From Pelolinea sp. (GTDB lineage: Bacteria > Chloroflexota > Anaerolineae > Anaerolineales > Anaerolineaceae), in contig JAAZOD010000020.1 of NCBI GenBank assembly GCA_012797975.1, positions 62,001-126,000 on the forward strand: a DNA stretch of 64,000 nucleotides. Direction: 5' to 3'. The notes below the pieces were generated by a model. The model saw only the letters and a program-made list of their open reading frames with translations. It made no database searches and had not been told where the DNA came from. Within the stretch, counting starts at the first letter, position 1. Each line of letters begins with the position of its first letter. Positions 16,799-24,213 of the stretch are shown here, one piece after another. The translations under genes and the position numbers were made by a program.

Positions 16799-17851
16799 GC
16801 GGTCCTTGTGTCTCTCCTTGACAATTTCACCGATGATGGAGAGGGCGATCTCTTCGGCCCTTTTGGAACCGATATCCAGCCCGATGGGAGCGTGCAGGCG
16901 CGACAGATCGCTTTCCTGCCAGCCCGCTTCTTTCAGTGCGGCAAATCGGCTCCGCCGTGTTTTTAAGGAGCCCAACAAGCCGATATACGCGATGGGGTTC
17001 TCCAATCCGATTTGCAGCGCCGGCAGATCGATCTTTTCGTCGTGGCTGATGACCACCAGCGCATCCTGTTTTTTAAGTTTCAAGGAGGGCAGGCAATCTT
17101 GCGGCCACTTCGGCAGGATGATATCCGCTTCAGGGAAACGCACCCGGGTGGCAAACATAGCACGCGGGTCGACGATGACCACTGTGAAACCCAGCATTTT
17201 TGCCATTCTGGTCAAGAAAATGGCAATCTCGCTGGCGCCGACGATGATCACCCGATCGGCAGGGCAGAAGAATTGAACGAATGCTGGCAGGATTTGCCCG
17301 TTCGCAAGCGGAAACTCCACAGTCTTCGAAACGGATACCTCATTTTCCACCTTCATCTTGACCGGTATAGAAAGAAGCCCAGCCTGCAATTCATCATAAA
17401 AGACCACTTTATCATCGAACAACAGCTTTTTTCCGATGTTCTCCGCATCCAGGAAATGGAGCAAATAGAACGGCTCTTCATTTTCAATTCGCGATACCAT
17501 TCGCTCAAAAAAATCCAACGATTGGCGGGAATCGGGAAAAGGTTCGATCAGCACATCGATCTCTCCGCCGCAGGTCAATCCCACTTCCCACGCGTTCTGG
17601 TCGCTAAAGCCAAAATGCCGCAGAACAGCCTGACCCTCTTTCATGACCTCCTGCGCAATTTCCACAATGGCCCCTTCCACACAGCCCCGGCTGACCGCCC
17701 CCTGCATATCCATGGCAGAAGAAACAGCCATCATTTCACCAACCGGCAGGGGAGTGGTGCCGGATGAGCGGATGAGGGTTGCCAGCGCGGCTTCTTTTCC
17801 CTCCACGTGCCAGCGACGAATCGCTTCGACCATTTTAATCAGTGTGTTCAC
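16790..17851 (-). CDS. XdhC/CoxI-family protein (molybdenum hydroxylase maturation-type)
   Basis: A 353-residue protein with the N-terminal XdhC_CoxI domain (LIRSSGTTPLPVGEMMAV, SRGCVEGAI, LTCGGEIDVLIEP) and the C-terminal Rossmann XdhC domain (DRVIIVGASEIAIFLTRMA, VVIVDPR, YIGLLGSLKTRR, GLDIGSKRAEEIALSIIGEIV). Known members bind and sulfurate the molybdenum cofactor and insert it into xanthine dehydrogenase-like enzymes. No molybdenum hydroxylase gene is in the window, so this is an orphan. The start is a GTG (17851) with a weak GGGA upstream; the ATG at 17833 is an alternative. It follows the methyltransferase gene by 33 nt and is probably the last gene of that operon. Confidence 0.85.
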   Translation of the reverse strand: MNTLIKMVEAIRRWHVEGKEAALATLIRSSGTTPLPVGEMMAVSSAMDMQGAVSRGCVEGAIVEIAQEVMKEGQAVLRHFGFSDQNAWEVGLTCGGEIDVLIEPFPDSRQSLDFFERMVSRIENEEPFYLLHFLDAENIGKKLLFDDKVVFYDELQAGLLSIPVKMKVENEVSVSKTVEFPLANGQILPAFVQFFCPADRVIIVGASEIAIFLTRMAKMLGFTVVIVDPRAMFATRVRFPEADIILPKWPQDCLPSLKLKKQDALVVISHDEKIDLPALQIGLENPIAYIGLLGSLKTRRSRFAALKEAGWQESDLSRLHAPIGLDIGSKRAEEIALSIIGEIVKERHKDRSV

Positions 17852-17884
17852 AATGAATTCCCGCTTTGTTATTTTCTTTCGTTT

Positions 17885-18541
17885 TCATCTTTGTGCAATG
17901 ATGGTGAAATGTTTTTTATCCTGCTGCGTATTGAAGAATTTAATCTTCCAGTTCTGCAGCAGTCCAAACACTTCTGCTTTGGTAAAGGTGTGATGCGGCA
18001 TACCTCTCTCGGTACCCGCTCTCAACACGTACGTATGCGGCTCCACCATAATCGCTTTTTTGAACCGGTCAGAATCAGGATCGAACCGCAGCAGATCCAT
18101 GACCAACAGACCATCCGGGCGCAGCACGCGTTCAATCTCCAAAAAGGTCGCCCGGATATCTGCGAAGAGATTATGCTGGAGCACCCGAAAGGAAAGGATG
18201 GCATCGAAACTTGCGTCTGCAAAAGGGAGAACCTGCATGTCAGCCAAAGCCAGGCGGGATGGGATTCCCTCTTCGCCCAGCCAGCGGCTGGCAGCTTTCA
18301 AACCCCAATCCGATAGGTCTGATCCATAGACCTGGTACCCGGCTTTTCCAAAATACACCAAGTGCCGGCCGTTGCCGCATCCCAGATCAAGGATGCGCTT
18401 CACCCCATATTTCGGAAAGAGAACGTCTGCCAGTGTGCAGATCCTATCCGGTTCCGTGAATTGCTGCGGTTTTTTTTGATATGCCGCATCCCATCCGTTG
18501 ATCTTTCCGCCGATTTTCTTCATCTTCTTCTCTTGCTTCAT
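17885..18541 (-). CDS. Class I SAM-dependent methyltransferase
   Basis: A 218-residue Rossmann methyltransferase. Motif I is RILDLGCGNGRHLVYFG, followed by YGSDLSDWGLKAA (acidic end of beta2), ADMQVLPFADASFDAILSF (motif II/III) and VLRPDGLLVMDL. The substrate is not evident; the fold resembles small-molecule (UbiE/Methyltransf_11) enzymes. Its ATG directly follows the stop of the upstream YcgN-type gene, so the genes are coupled, and xdhC follows 33 nt downstream. Confidence 0.87.
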   Translation of the reverse strand: MKQEKKMKKIGGKINGWDAAYQKKPQQFTEPDRICTLADVLFPKYGVKRILDLGCGNGRHLVYFGKAGYQVYGSDLSDWGLKAASRWLGEEGIPSRLALADMQVLPFADASFDAILSFRVLQHNLFADIRATFLEIERVLRPDGLLVMDLLRFDPDSDRFKKAIMVEPHTYVLRAGTERGMPHHTFTKAEVFGLLQNWKIKFFNTQQDKKHFTIIAQR

Positions 18542-18982
18542 TCACCACAGTTGAATGACATATTTCTGCAGATCATTCAGGTCAATCACATTTTCATGGA
18601 TGGCAATATCCCTCACCGAGATGCCTAATTTGTGAACCAGGTCATGTTTTCCGCTGCGCAGGACATGCCACCAGGGCAGGGGCTTGCCTTCCGTGATGCG
18701 GCGGTATGCACAAGTTTCAGGCAGCCAGTTTAACGGACGGATATCCTTTGCATGCAGGTCAATGCAAGTGGGCATGAGGTCATGCCGCTGTGCGTAGATC
18801 GTGCAGGTGCAGCTTTCCAGGTCCAAATAGCGGCAGGCAACGCGGGTCAACTGTGCTTTCATTTCGGGGGGAGTGCGCACCTTGTACAAACAGCAAATAC
18901 CGCATCCATCACACAGCAGATCCCATTCCGATTGGCTCAATGAATCCAATGACTGGATGCCGCCAGGGTCAAGCCAGCCCAT
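18542..18982 (-). CDS. YcgN-family cysteine-cluster protein (UPF0260-like)
   Basis: A 146-residue protein with the Cys-rich signature WDLLCDGCGICCLYK near the N-terminus and further pairs in LDLESCTCTIY and LPETCAYRRI. This is the YcgN/YkgJ-type cysteine cluster, presumed to bind zinc or an iron-sulfur centre; function unproven. The C-terminal half (HVLRSGKHDLVHKLGISVRD) matches the YcgN subgroup. Its start overlaps the stop of the upstream small gene by one base (TGATG). Confidence 0.85.
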   Translation of the reverse strand: MGWLDPGGIQSLDSLSQSEWDLLCDGCGICCLYKVRTPPEMKAQLTRVACRYLDLESCTCTIYAQRHDLMPTCIDLHAKDIRPLNWLPETCAYRRITEGKPLPWWHVLRSGKHDLVHKLGISVRDIAIHENVIDLNDLQKYVIQLW

Positions 18983-19209
18983 CAGCGCGAACCGTGATTG
19001 CTCTGGTCAGCCGCCTTGATCAACAAAGCAGCCAATTCGCGCGCCTGAGCGGAGGTGATGAAAATGTTCGTTTCTCCGGCATAGAAGATCTTTTCATCTT
19101 CAGGGCAATCTTCTTTAAAACTGATGCAGACATTATCCTCGAATTCATGATCGCCCTTTTCATAGAAGACGTTCACCTGCAACGTGCCATCCAATAATGT
19201 GATAGACAT
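18982..19209 (-). CDS. Small conserved-looking protein of unknown function
   Basis: A 75-residue acidic cytoplasmic protein without signal peptide or membrane segment; I recognise no family. I begin it at the ATG at 19209, five bases after AGAGG; the reading frame extends upstream but has no other good ribosome-binding site. It contains two Cys (VCISFKEDCPEDEK) and a C-terminal helix (SAQARELAALLIKAADQ). It is the first gene of a coupled run with the YcgN-type protein, the methyltransferase and XdhC. Confidence 0.6.
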   Translation of the reverse strand: MSITLLDGTLQVNVFYEKGDHEFEDNVCISFKEDCPEDEKIFYAGETNIFITSAQARELAALLIKAADQSNHGSR

Positions 19210-19286
19210 TTCAACCTCTTTGGTTCCTTCTTCTTTAATCATACCGTAATGGAGGAATTTCTGGTCATGCAACGGCTTGAAATTCT

Positions 19287-19316
19287 TTGGAAAGATGTGG
19301 AAAAATGCTTTAGAAT
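19287..19316 (+). promoter_or_regulatory. Promoter of the TolB-like lipoprotein gene
   Basis: TTGGAA (19287-19292), 18 nt spacer, TAGAAT (19311-19316). The ATG at 19348 has AAGGAG (19335-19340) at good spacing. Confidence 0.55.
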
Positions 19317-19347
19317 AAGGCGGTAAGTCCATTTAAGGAGTATTCGA

Positions 19348-20271
19348 ATGTCGAACGGAATAAAAAATTTAGGGATCACCGCCCTGGTACTGTTGGGCTT
19401 TCTGGCGGGCTGTTCAGCTTTGAGCACGCAGGAAAGCACCGCCACACCCTTACCAGCCCCTACTGCTGATCTGCGAGGGCAGCTTGTGTTTGCTGCAAAG
19501 ACAGCGGAAAAAGAAGATTATGAATTATTCTTGCTGGATGTGAAAAGCGGGAGCATTCAACAATTGACCAACAATGATTTTGAAGATATCGCCCCCGAGT
19601 TTTCACCGGATGGCACTCAGATCGCTTATTCTGCCAATCCCAATGGAGCGTACGATCTGTTCTTGCTTGACCTGGATACATTGACTGTAAAGCCATTGCT
19701 GGTGGATGATACGGATAAAACCGAACCCGTCTGGTCACCGGATGGAAAATACATTGCCTACCAATCCAACGGTTACGGCGACAATGATATTTACACCATA
19801 TCCGTACAGGATAGAACCGTCCAACGCCTGACGGAAGAAGATTCACAGGATACCCAAGCAAGCTGGCTGAAGAACGGAAAAGGATTGGTTTTCGTGTCAG
19901 ACCGGGATGGTGATTTTGAGGTGTATTCCCTTGATATCCATTCACGAAGCGTCACCCAATTGACGAACAATGAATTCTATGATGCTTCCCCGGTCTGTTC
20001 ACCCGATGGCGAAACGATCGCTTTTCTTTCAAAGCGAGAGGGATCCTTCAATGTATATATGATGAACATGGATGGAACGGAAGAGACCACGCTGGTGCAG
20101 GACAAAGATACCAATCATTCGCCGGAATGGTCTCCGGATGGGGAAGAGTTGGCTTTTATTTCTGATTCCGATACCCACAGCGGCATTTACATGGTAAAGA
20201 TAGGCAGCGGTGAAATCTATCAAGTATTGGACGGGTATTTTCATTATGCCGGATTATCCTGGAAGAATTAA
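19348..20271 (+). CDS. TolB-like beta-propeller lipoprotein
   Basis: A 307-residue exported lipoprotein. The signal peptide ends in the lipobox LAGC (Cys22), followed by a short Thr/Pro-rich linker. The rest is a propeller of about six PD40/WD40-like repeats, each with a variant of SPDGxxIAYxS and a following LFLLD-type strand. No Tol-Pal partners are present, and Chloroflexota usually lack a classical outer membrane, so a Tol role is unlikely; a surface binding or scaffold role is more probable. It is monocistronic with promoter and terminator. Confidence 0.82.
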   Translation: MSNGIKNLGITALVLLGFLAGCSALSTQESTATPLPAPTADLRGQLVFAAKTAEKEDYELFLLDVKSGSIQQLTNNDFEDIAPEFSPDGTQIAYSANPNGAYDLFLLDLDTLTVKPLLVDDTDKTEPVWSPDGKYIAYQSNGYGDNDIYTISVQDRTVQRLTEEDSQDTQASWLKNGKGLVFVSDRDGDFEVYSLDIHSRSVTQLTNNEFYDASPVCSPDGETIAFLSKREGSFNVYMMNMDGTEETTLVQDKDTNHSPEWSPDGEELAFISDSDTHSGIYMVKIGSGEIYQVLDGYFHYAGLSWKN

Positions 20272-20275
20272 AAGC

Positions 20276-20305
20276 AAAAACCGTGGAGCACCCCACGGTT
20301 TTTTT
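20276..20305. terminator. Bidirectional Rho-independent terminator
   Basis: CCGTGG (20281-20286) pairs with CCACGG (20293-20298); A-rich sequence flanks the left and a T-run the right. It can end both the plus-strand lipoprotein gene and the minus-strand ABC-2 operon that finishes at 20318. Confidence 0.85.
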
Positions 20306-20317
20306 ATCCATTGACGG

Positions 20318-21082
20318 TTATTCCCAACGGAAGGTCCTGGTGGAAATGATCATTCCCAGCAGAAGCATCACGACCAAAATACCAGCATCCAGAAGATGCG
20401 CATTCCAGGATTCCCCCATCCATAGTCCGCGCAGCAAATTAACCACATAGGTCAACGGAACGAAAGAGGATATCTTTTGAACCGTAGCCGGCATCAGCTC
20501 ACGTGGCCAAGCAGCTCCTGAAAGGATCAACATGGGATACAGCAGGACCATGGCCACGATCTGAGCCGTGCGGGTGGAGGGCATGATGCCTGCCAGAATG
20601 AACCCGATGCTGAAGAAGCTCAAACTGCCCAAGACGAACCCCCCGAGAAGACTGAGCAAATTTCCCTCGATCTGCACGTGATAGACCAGCTTTCCCGCCA
20701 GGATCAGGAGCAGCATTCCCAGGGTGGTCATGACGAAAACGACCACTACCTGGGCGAACAGCACGAGCAGAGAACTGACGGGTGTGGTGCTGAGCCGACG
20801 CAAAATTCCATTTTCACGGTAGGATGCCATGGTCATGGTGATAGACATTAAACCGGTCATTCCAATGACCATCGCGATCAAGGCCGGTATCAGCGTTTCG
20901 ATGGTTCCCTGTCCGCTGGCACCCGGTATGGAGGGGGCGGCTTTGTTGCCGTAGATGGTGCCAAAAATGAACAGCATTATCAAAGGGAAGAGCAATGTAA
21001 AAAAGGCGTTGGCCGGTTCACGCAGGAACAGTTTTGCTTCCATCCAGGTCATTTTCAAGAAACTTTTCATGGCGTACCTCAT
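20318..21082 (-). CDS. ABC-2 type transporter permease
   Basis: A 254-residue integral membrane protein of the ABC-2 (DrrB/YhaP-like) export family with six hydrophobic segments. The first is in ANAFFTLLFPLIMLFIFG. The conserved C-terminal region LSGAAWPRELMPATVQKISSFVPLTYVV is typical. Its start overlaps the stop of the ATPase gene by 4 nt (ATGA on the minus strand), so subunits are made together. The substrate could be a drug, a lipid or a glycan and is not deducible. Confidence 0.87.
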   Translation of the reverse strand: MRYAMKSFLKMTWMEAKLFLREPANAFFTLLFPLIMLFIFGTIYGNKAAPSIPGASGQGTIETLIPALIAMVIGMTGLMSITMTMASYRENGILRRLSTTPVSSLLVLFAQVVVVFVMTTLGMLLLILAGKLVYHVQIEGNLLSLLGGFVLGSLSFFSIGFILAGIMPSTRTAQIVAMVLLYPMLILSGAAWPRELMPATVQKISSFVPLTYVVNLLRGLWMGESWNAHLLDAGILVVMLLLGMIISTRTFRWE

Positions 21083-22002
21083 TCTCTCATCCTGCGCCCG
21101 GTCAAGCTTAAGAACACATCCTCCAGATTGGGCTGTTCGGTGCGCAAGTCATGGAAAGGAATATGCTGCGCGGTTAATTGATTGACCACCTCACTTACCA
21201 GTGGTGTCTTGCGCTGATCCGTTCCGTGAACCACCACCCGGTTTCCTTCAATGTCAAACTGTATCTTCCCCGAGATATTTTTCTTGAAATCTTCCGGCAG
21301 GCTTCCTTCCACTGTGAAGACGACCCGTTCTTCCGCACCCAGCAAGCGGATGAGCGCATCGGGGGTGTCCAGTGCCACGATCTTGCCATGGTCAAGAATG
21401 GCAACACGGTCGCACAAGCGTTCGGCTTCCTCCATGAAATGGGTGGTCAGTATGACCGTCTTGCCGTTGGAGCGCACATCGCGCACCAGATCCCAAATCG
21501 TGTGACGGGCTTGCGGATCCAAGCCGGTGGTCAATTCATCCAGGAAGATCAAATTGGGTTCCGGCAGCAGGGCCAGCGCGATGAACAAACGCTGTTTTTG
21601 CCCACCGGAAAGTTTTGAAAAAGGGGTGTTTTGCTTTTCTTCCAGGCCGAGCTGGACCAACAGTTTCCTCCAATCGGCTGCTCTGGGATAAAAGGTTGCA
21701 TACAAATCCAGCGCTTCCCAGACGCGCATGCGAGCTGGCAAGTTGGACTCCTGCAACTGCATGCCGGTGCATTCTTTCAAAGCGTGCCCATGATTTTGCG
21801 GGTCCATCCCCAGCACACGGATCATGCCCCGATCGGGTTTCCGCAACCCTTCGAGACATTCGATGGTGGTGGTCTTCCCTGCTCCGTTTGGGCCAACCAT
21901 GCCAAAGATCTCCCCTTCCTGAACTTCAAAGGAGATACCGTCCACGGCGGCCATTTCTCCATATTTTTTCTGCAACCCTTCCACCTGAATGATCGTGTTC
22001 AT
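21079..22002 (-). CDS. ABC transporter ATP-binding protein (DrrA-like exporter)
   Basis: A 307-residue exporter-type ATPase. Walker A is GPNGAGKTTT, the Q-loop Gln is in MQLQES, the signature is LSGGQKQRLF, Walker B is LIFLDELTTGLDPQ, and the switch His is in ILTTHFMEEAERL. A C-terminal extension of about 80 residues (from VVFTVEGSLPEDF on) is usual in the CcmA/DrrA branch. It follows the winged-helix gene by 7 nt and is coupled to the permease. Confidence 0.9.
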   Translation of the reverse strand: MNTIIQVEGLQKKYGEMAAVDGISFEVQEGEIFGMVGPNGAGKTTTIECLEGLRKPDRGMIRVLGMDPQNHGHALKECTGMQLQESNLPARMRVWEALDLYATFYPRAADWRKLLVQLGLEEKQNTPFSKLSGGQKQRLFIALALLPEPNLIFLDELTTGLDPQARHTIWDLVRDVRSNGKTVILTTHFMEEAERLCDRVAILDHGKIVALDTPDALIRLLGAEERVVFTVEGSLPEDFKKNISGKIQFDIEGNRVVVHGTDQRKTPLVSEVVNQLTAQHIPFHDLRTEQPNLEDVFLSLTGRRMRE

Positions 22003-22009
22003 ACTTTCC

Positions 22010-22303
22010 TTACTTTCTTTTCAAAATCGCTTCCAATGCCGCCACATGTTCGTGGAACACCGTTCGCCCCAGGGGTGTGGCTGCAACAAACGTGCGCGGT
22101 TTTCGCTCCACAAAGGTTTTATGGATGGTTATATAGCCGGCTTCTTCCAGCTTATGCAGGTGAGCGCCCAGATTTCCATCGGTCACACCCAGCAGCTTGC
22201 GCAGATAGGTGAAATCGACTTCATTCCCTTCCTCCAGGGTGACCAGAGTGGCCATGATTTGCAATCGGACAGGTTGATGAATCGTTTCGTTTAATTCAGC
22301 CAT
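22010..22303 (-). CDS. Winged-helix transcriptional regulator (HTH_27/ArsR-like)
   Basis: A 97-residue single-domain regulator: an N-terminal RLQIMATLVTLEEGNEVDF, a recognition region LRKLLGVTDGNLGAHLHKLEEAGYI, and a wing IHKTFVERKPRTFVAATPLGR. This matches the small stand-alone winged-helix proteins often encoded with ABC-2 exporters. It sits between the membrane protein (3 nt gap) and the ATPase (7 nt gap). The tandem inverted sequences at the operon promoter are its likely target (inference). Confidence 0.87.
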   Translation of the reverse strand: MAELNETIHQPVRLQIMATLVTLEEGNEVDFTYLRKLLGVTDGNLGAHLHKLEEAGYITIHKTFVERKPRTFVAATPLGRTVFHEHVAALEAILKRK

Positions 22304-22306
22304 GTT

Positions 22307-22876
22307 CTACCACCTGAAACGGATCGAAAGCCCGAGTGCGATCATGCAGCCCCCGACCAAAACCCCCATCCAGAGGTAAAAAATATTGGGGAAGAACAGA
22401 TAGCCGACAAGAGCCAAAGCCGCAATCGGCACTGCCCACCAGCTTGAGGAGAAGGAAAGCACCATTTCCATGGCAAATTGGCCGAGCATGGTGAACAGGA
22501 TAATGAACATGGTGATCTGCTTCCCATTGACGGGTTGGGCGATTGCAATTGCGGCAAGGCAGAAAAAGATCAAAGAAATCCAAAATATGAGAATGCGTTT
22601 TACATATACCGAAGTGGAGGAGCTGCGGACACGCTTGCTGTTTTGGGTGCCTAGCAGAACTGCGATGACGCTGCCCAAAACACTCATGCCGACCCAGATC
22701 GCAACCAGGATCTTGCCGGTAAGGAACTGGGTTGCCACAAAACCCACCAACCAGATGATGCCGGTAATGATCAAAAAGATATAAGCGCCACTGCCGGAGA
22801 TGGAGCGGCGTGTTTTTTGAGTGATCTTGCGGATGGCTTCCAGAGATTCTTCGGCCTCATTGGGAGAGATGTTCAT
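22307..22876 (-). CDS. Integral membrane protein of unknown function, first gene of the ABC-2 operon
   Basis: A 189-residue protein with an N-terminal cytoplasmic helix rich in Glu/Lys/Arg (about 1-28), then about six membrane segments arranged in pairs. I recognise no named family, but similar five- or six-helix proteins are commonly co-encoded with HTH_27 regulators and ABC-2 transporters. A strong ribosome-binding site (AAGGAGG) precedes the ATG and touches the palindromic operator. Confidence 0.75.
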   Translation of the reverse strand: MNISPNEAEESLEAIRKITQKTRRSISGSGAYIFLIITGIIWLVGFVATQFLTGKILVAIWVGMSVLGSVIAVLLGTQNSKRVRSSSTSVYVKRILIFWISLIFFCLAAIAIAQPVNGKQITMFIILFTMLGQFAMEMVLSFSSSWWAVPIAALALVGYLFFPNIFYLWMGVLVGGCMIALGLSIRFRW

Positions 22877-22890
22877 GGTTTCCTCCTTAT

Positions 22891-22920
22891 AGAGAACTCT
22901 ATATTGCAGAGTATTCTATA
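22891..22920. promoter_or_regulatory. Tandem operator copies in the ABC-2 operon promoter
   Basis: Two copies of a 13-bp element, AGAGAACTCTATA (22891-22903) and AGAGTATTCTATA (22908-22920), match at 11 of 13 positions with a 17-bp period. The first is part of a longer inverted repeat, TATAGAG-AA-CTCTATA (22888-22903). The second covers the -10 box. This is the layout of a repressor site for the winged-helix protein of the same operon. Confidence 0.65.
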
Positions 22921-22941
22921 GTGATTTTTCTGGTTTGTCAA
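22913..22941 (-). promoter_or_regulatory. Sigma-70 type promoter of the ABC-2 exporter operon
   Basis: On the minus strand TTGACA (22941-22936), 17 nt spacer, TAGAAT (22918-22913). The expected start is near 22905, inside the tandem operator region. Confidence 0.75.
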
Positions 22942-22945
22942 GCAA

Positions 22946-22972
22946 TAAAAAACCATCCCAAACATGGGATGG
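22946..22972 (-). terminator. Rho-independent terminator of the DUF2807 gene
   Basis: CCATCCCA (22953-22960) pairs with TGGGATGG (22965-22972). On the minus strand a T-run (22946-22952) follows. It is close to the -35 box of the next operon, so it insulates that promoter. Confidence 0.82.
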
Positions 22973-23025
22973 TGTAAGAACAATAGAACGATGATTCTAC
23001 GAAAGGGATTCTTCTTTTGAAACTT

Positions 23026-23736
23026 TTATTTATCCCCTTTGCCATTCACAGATCCCAGACCGCTGATGGTTTGCTGTACGGAAGGGGAGCCGTAATAGGA
23101 GACCGAACCCATCCCCGAAACCTCGACATTGAGCGAATCACTGACCCAGACCTCTGCGCTGCCTGCGCCACTCATCACCACGGTAGCAGTTCTGCTCATC
23201 AAGTCAGAACCATCGTAGCTGCCCACCCCGCTGATGACAATATTCTGGTTGACGGCATTCCCGGAAATGTCGATCGATCCGGCTGAATTCAGCAGGACCG
23301 TCAGATCCTGGGTGTTCAGTGAGTTAAGCTTGATGCTGCCAGCTCCAGTCAATGTGATACCCAGTTGATTTGTTGAGAGGGTGGGAACAGAAATGGAACC
23401 AGCACCCGATAACGATATTTCATTCAATTCTTTCACGGTTAAAGTGTATTTCACATGGCTCAATGAATCCCCCAAGATATCACGGGGGCAATCGATATAT
23501 AAGGTTCCGCCCACCACATCGGTGGTGATGTTGCGCAGAATATTATTAGGTCCTGCGATGGTCAGACTTTCCCGGTCACCCTGCTGGATGATGAACTCCC
23601 CGATGGTGTTAATGGACACTGCTGTGACACCATTGATCTCCCTTGTTTCCGTGCGCGCCACACCCACGGAACAAGCGCTGACCAATGGAAGCAGCACAAT
23701 ACTGAATAGAACGAATAAAAGATGCTCTTTTTTCAT
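23026..23736 (-). CDS. DUF2807 (head-GIN domain) lipoprotein
   Basis: A 236-residue exported lipoprotein; the signal peptide ends in LVSAC (Cys22). The mature part is a right-handed beta-solenoid-like domain with many repeats of the form SGAGS or SGxGS about every 18-22 residues, typical of DUF2807 putative auto-transporter adhesin heads. The biological role of these proteins is unproven; surface adhesion or signalling are proposed. It is monocistronic with a terminator and an AGGAG ribosome-binding site. Confidence 0.85.
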   Translation of the reverse strand: MKKEHLLFVLFSIVLLPLVSACSVGVARTETREINGVTAVSINTIGEFIIQQGDRESLTIAGPNNILRNITTDVVGGTLYIDCPRDILGDSLSHVKYTLTVKELNEISLSGAGSISVPTLSTNQLGITLTGAGSIKLNSLNTQDLTVLLNSAGSIDISGNAVNQNIVISGVGSYDGSDLMSRTATVVMSGAGSAEVWVSDSLNVEVSGMGSVSYYGSPSVQQTISGLGSVNGKGDK

Positions 23737-23819
23737 CGTTTCACTCCTGTAATTTTATTCTCCATACGTTCATTAATATAATACGGATTATTTTCGAGCA
23801 GGATGCACGGATGGAGACG

Positions 23820-24056
23820 CTAAAGAGGTTTTCCGCAGGAACCGCAGAAGTTGTTTTCGGGTGGGTTGTCGGCACCGCAGGCTTTGCACACCGCCTGTCC
23901 TTTTTTCTTCTTCCAGATCGAGCGCTTTTTCCATGGGTTCGAGAGGTCCCCTTGGATGGCCTTGGATTTTTTGGCGATCCAGAGCAGGAATACTTCCGAA
24001 AAAATGATCAGCCCGATCGCGACAATCATGGAAATGACCACAGGTCTTGAGAACAT
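23820..24056 (-). CDS. Small membrane protein with a C-terminal zinc ribbon
   Basis: A 78-residue protein: one N-terminal membrane helix (about 5-27), a basic cytoplasmic linker with WKKRSIWKKKKG, and a zinc ribbon with ligands Cys57, Cys60, Cys71 and Cys74 (CKACG, then FCGSCG). Function unknown. The ATG at 24056 has no Shine-Dalgarno but has a TACAAT box 9 nt upstream, so it may be leaderless. The overlapping plus-strand frame lacks any family feature. Confidence 0.7.
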   Translation of the reverse strand: MFSRPVVISMIVAIGLIIFSEVFLLWIAKKSKAIQGDLSNPWKKRSIWKKKKGQAVCKACGADNPPENNFCGSCGKPL

Positions 24057-24065
24057 AGTGCTGTT

Positions 24066-24071
24066 ATTGTA
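24066..24071 (-). promoter_or_regulatory. -10 box (TACAAT) of the zinc-ribbon gene
   Basis: TACAAT on the minus strand, 9 nt before the ATG at 24056; another candidate leaderless start. Confidence 0.45.
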
Positions 24072-24120
24072 TTCCTATTTCACAGCGGCAAGATCAGAAA
24101 ATCGTTGGAAAATCATGAAA

Positions 24121-24148
24121 TTGACAGAATGTCTGCCAATGCTATAAT
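24121..24148 (+). promoter_or_regulatory. Sigma-70 type promoter of deoR
   Basis: TTGACA (24121-24126), 16 nt spacer, TATAAT (24143-24148), both perfect. The deoR ATG at 24214 has AGAGAGG upstream, leaving a leader of about 60 nt that contains the candidate operator. Confidence 0.85.
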
Positions 24149-24159
24149 GTTCTCAACCG

Positions 24160-24192
24160 TGCAAAAAGCGACAAAGGATTTGTTATCTTGCA
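24160..24192. promoter_or_regulatory. Candidate DeoR operator in the deoR leader
   Basis: TGCAA (24160-24164), N6, ACAAA (24171-24175), N12, TTGCA (24188-24192). The same pattern with a 13-nt second gap occurs upstream of btpA at 25923-25956. It begins about 5 nt past the expected transcription start, fitting autorepression. Confidence 0.6.
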
Positions 24193-24213
24193 CCATGAAG
24201 AGAGGTTTCTGCG

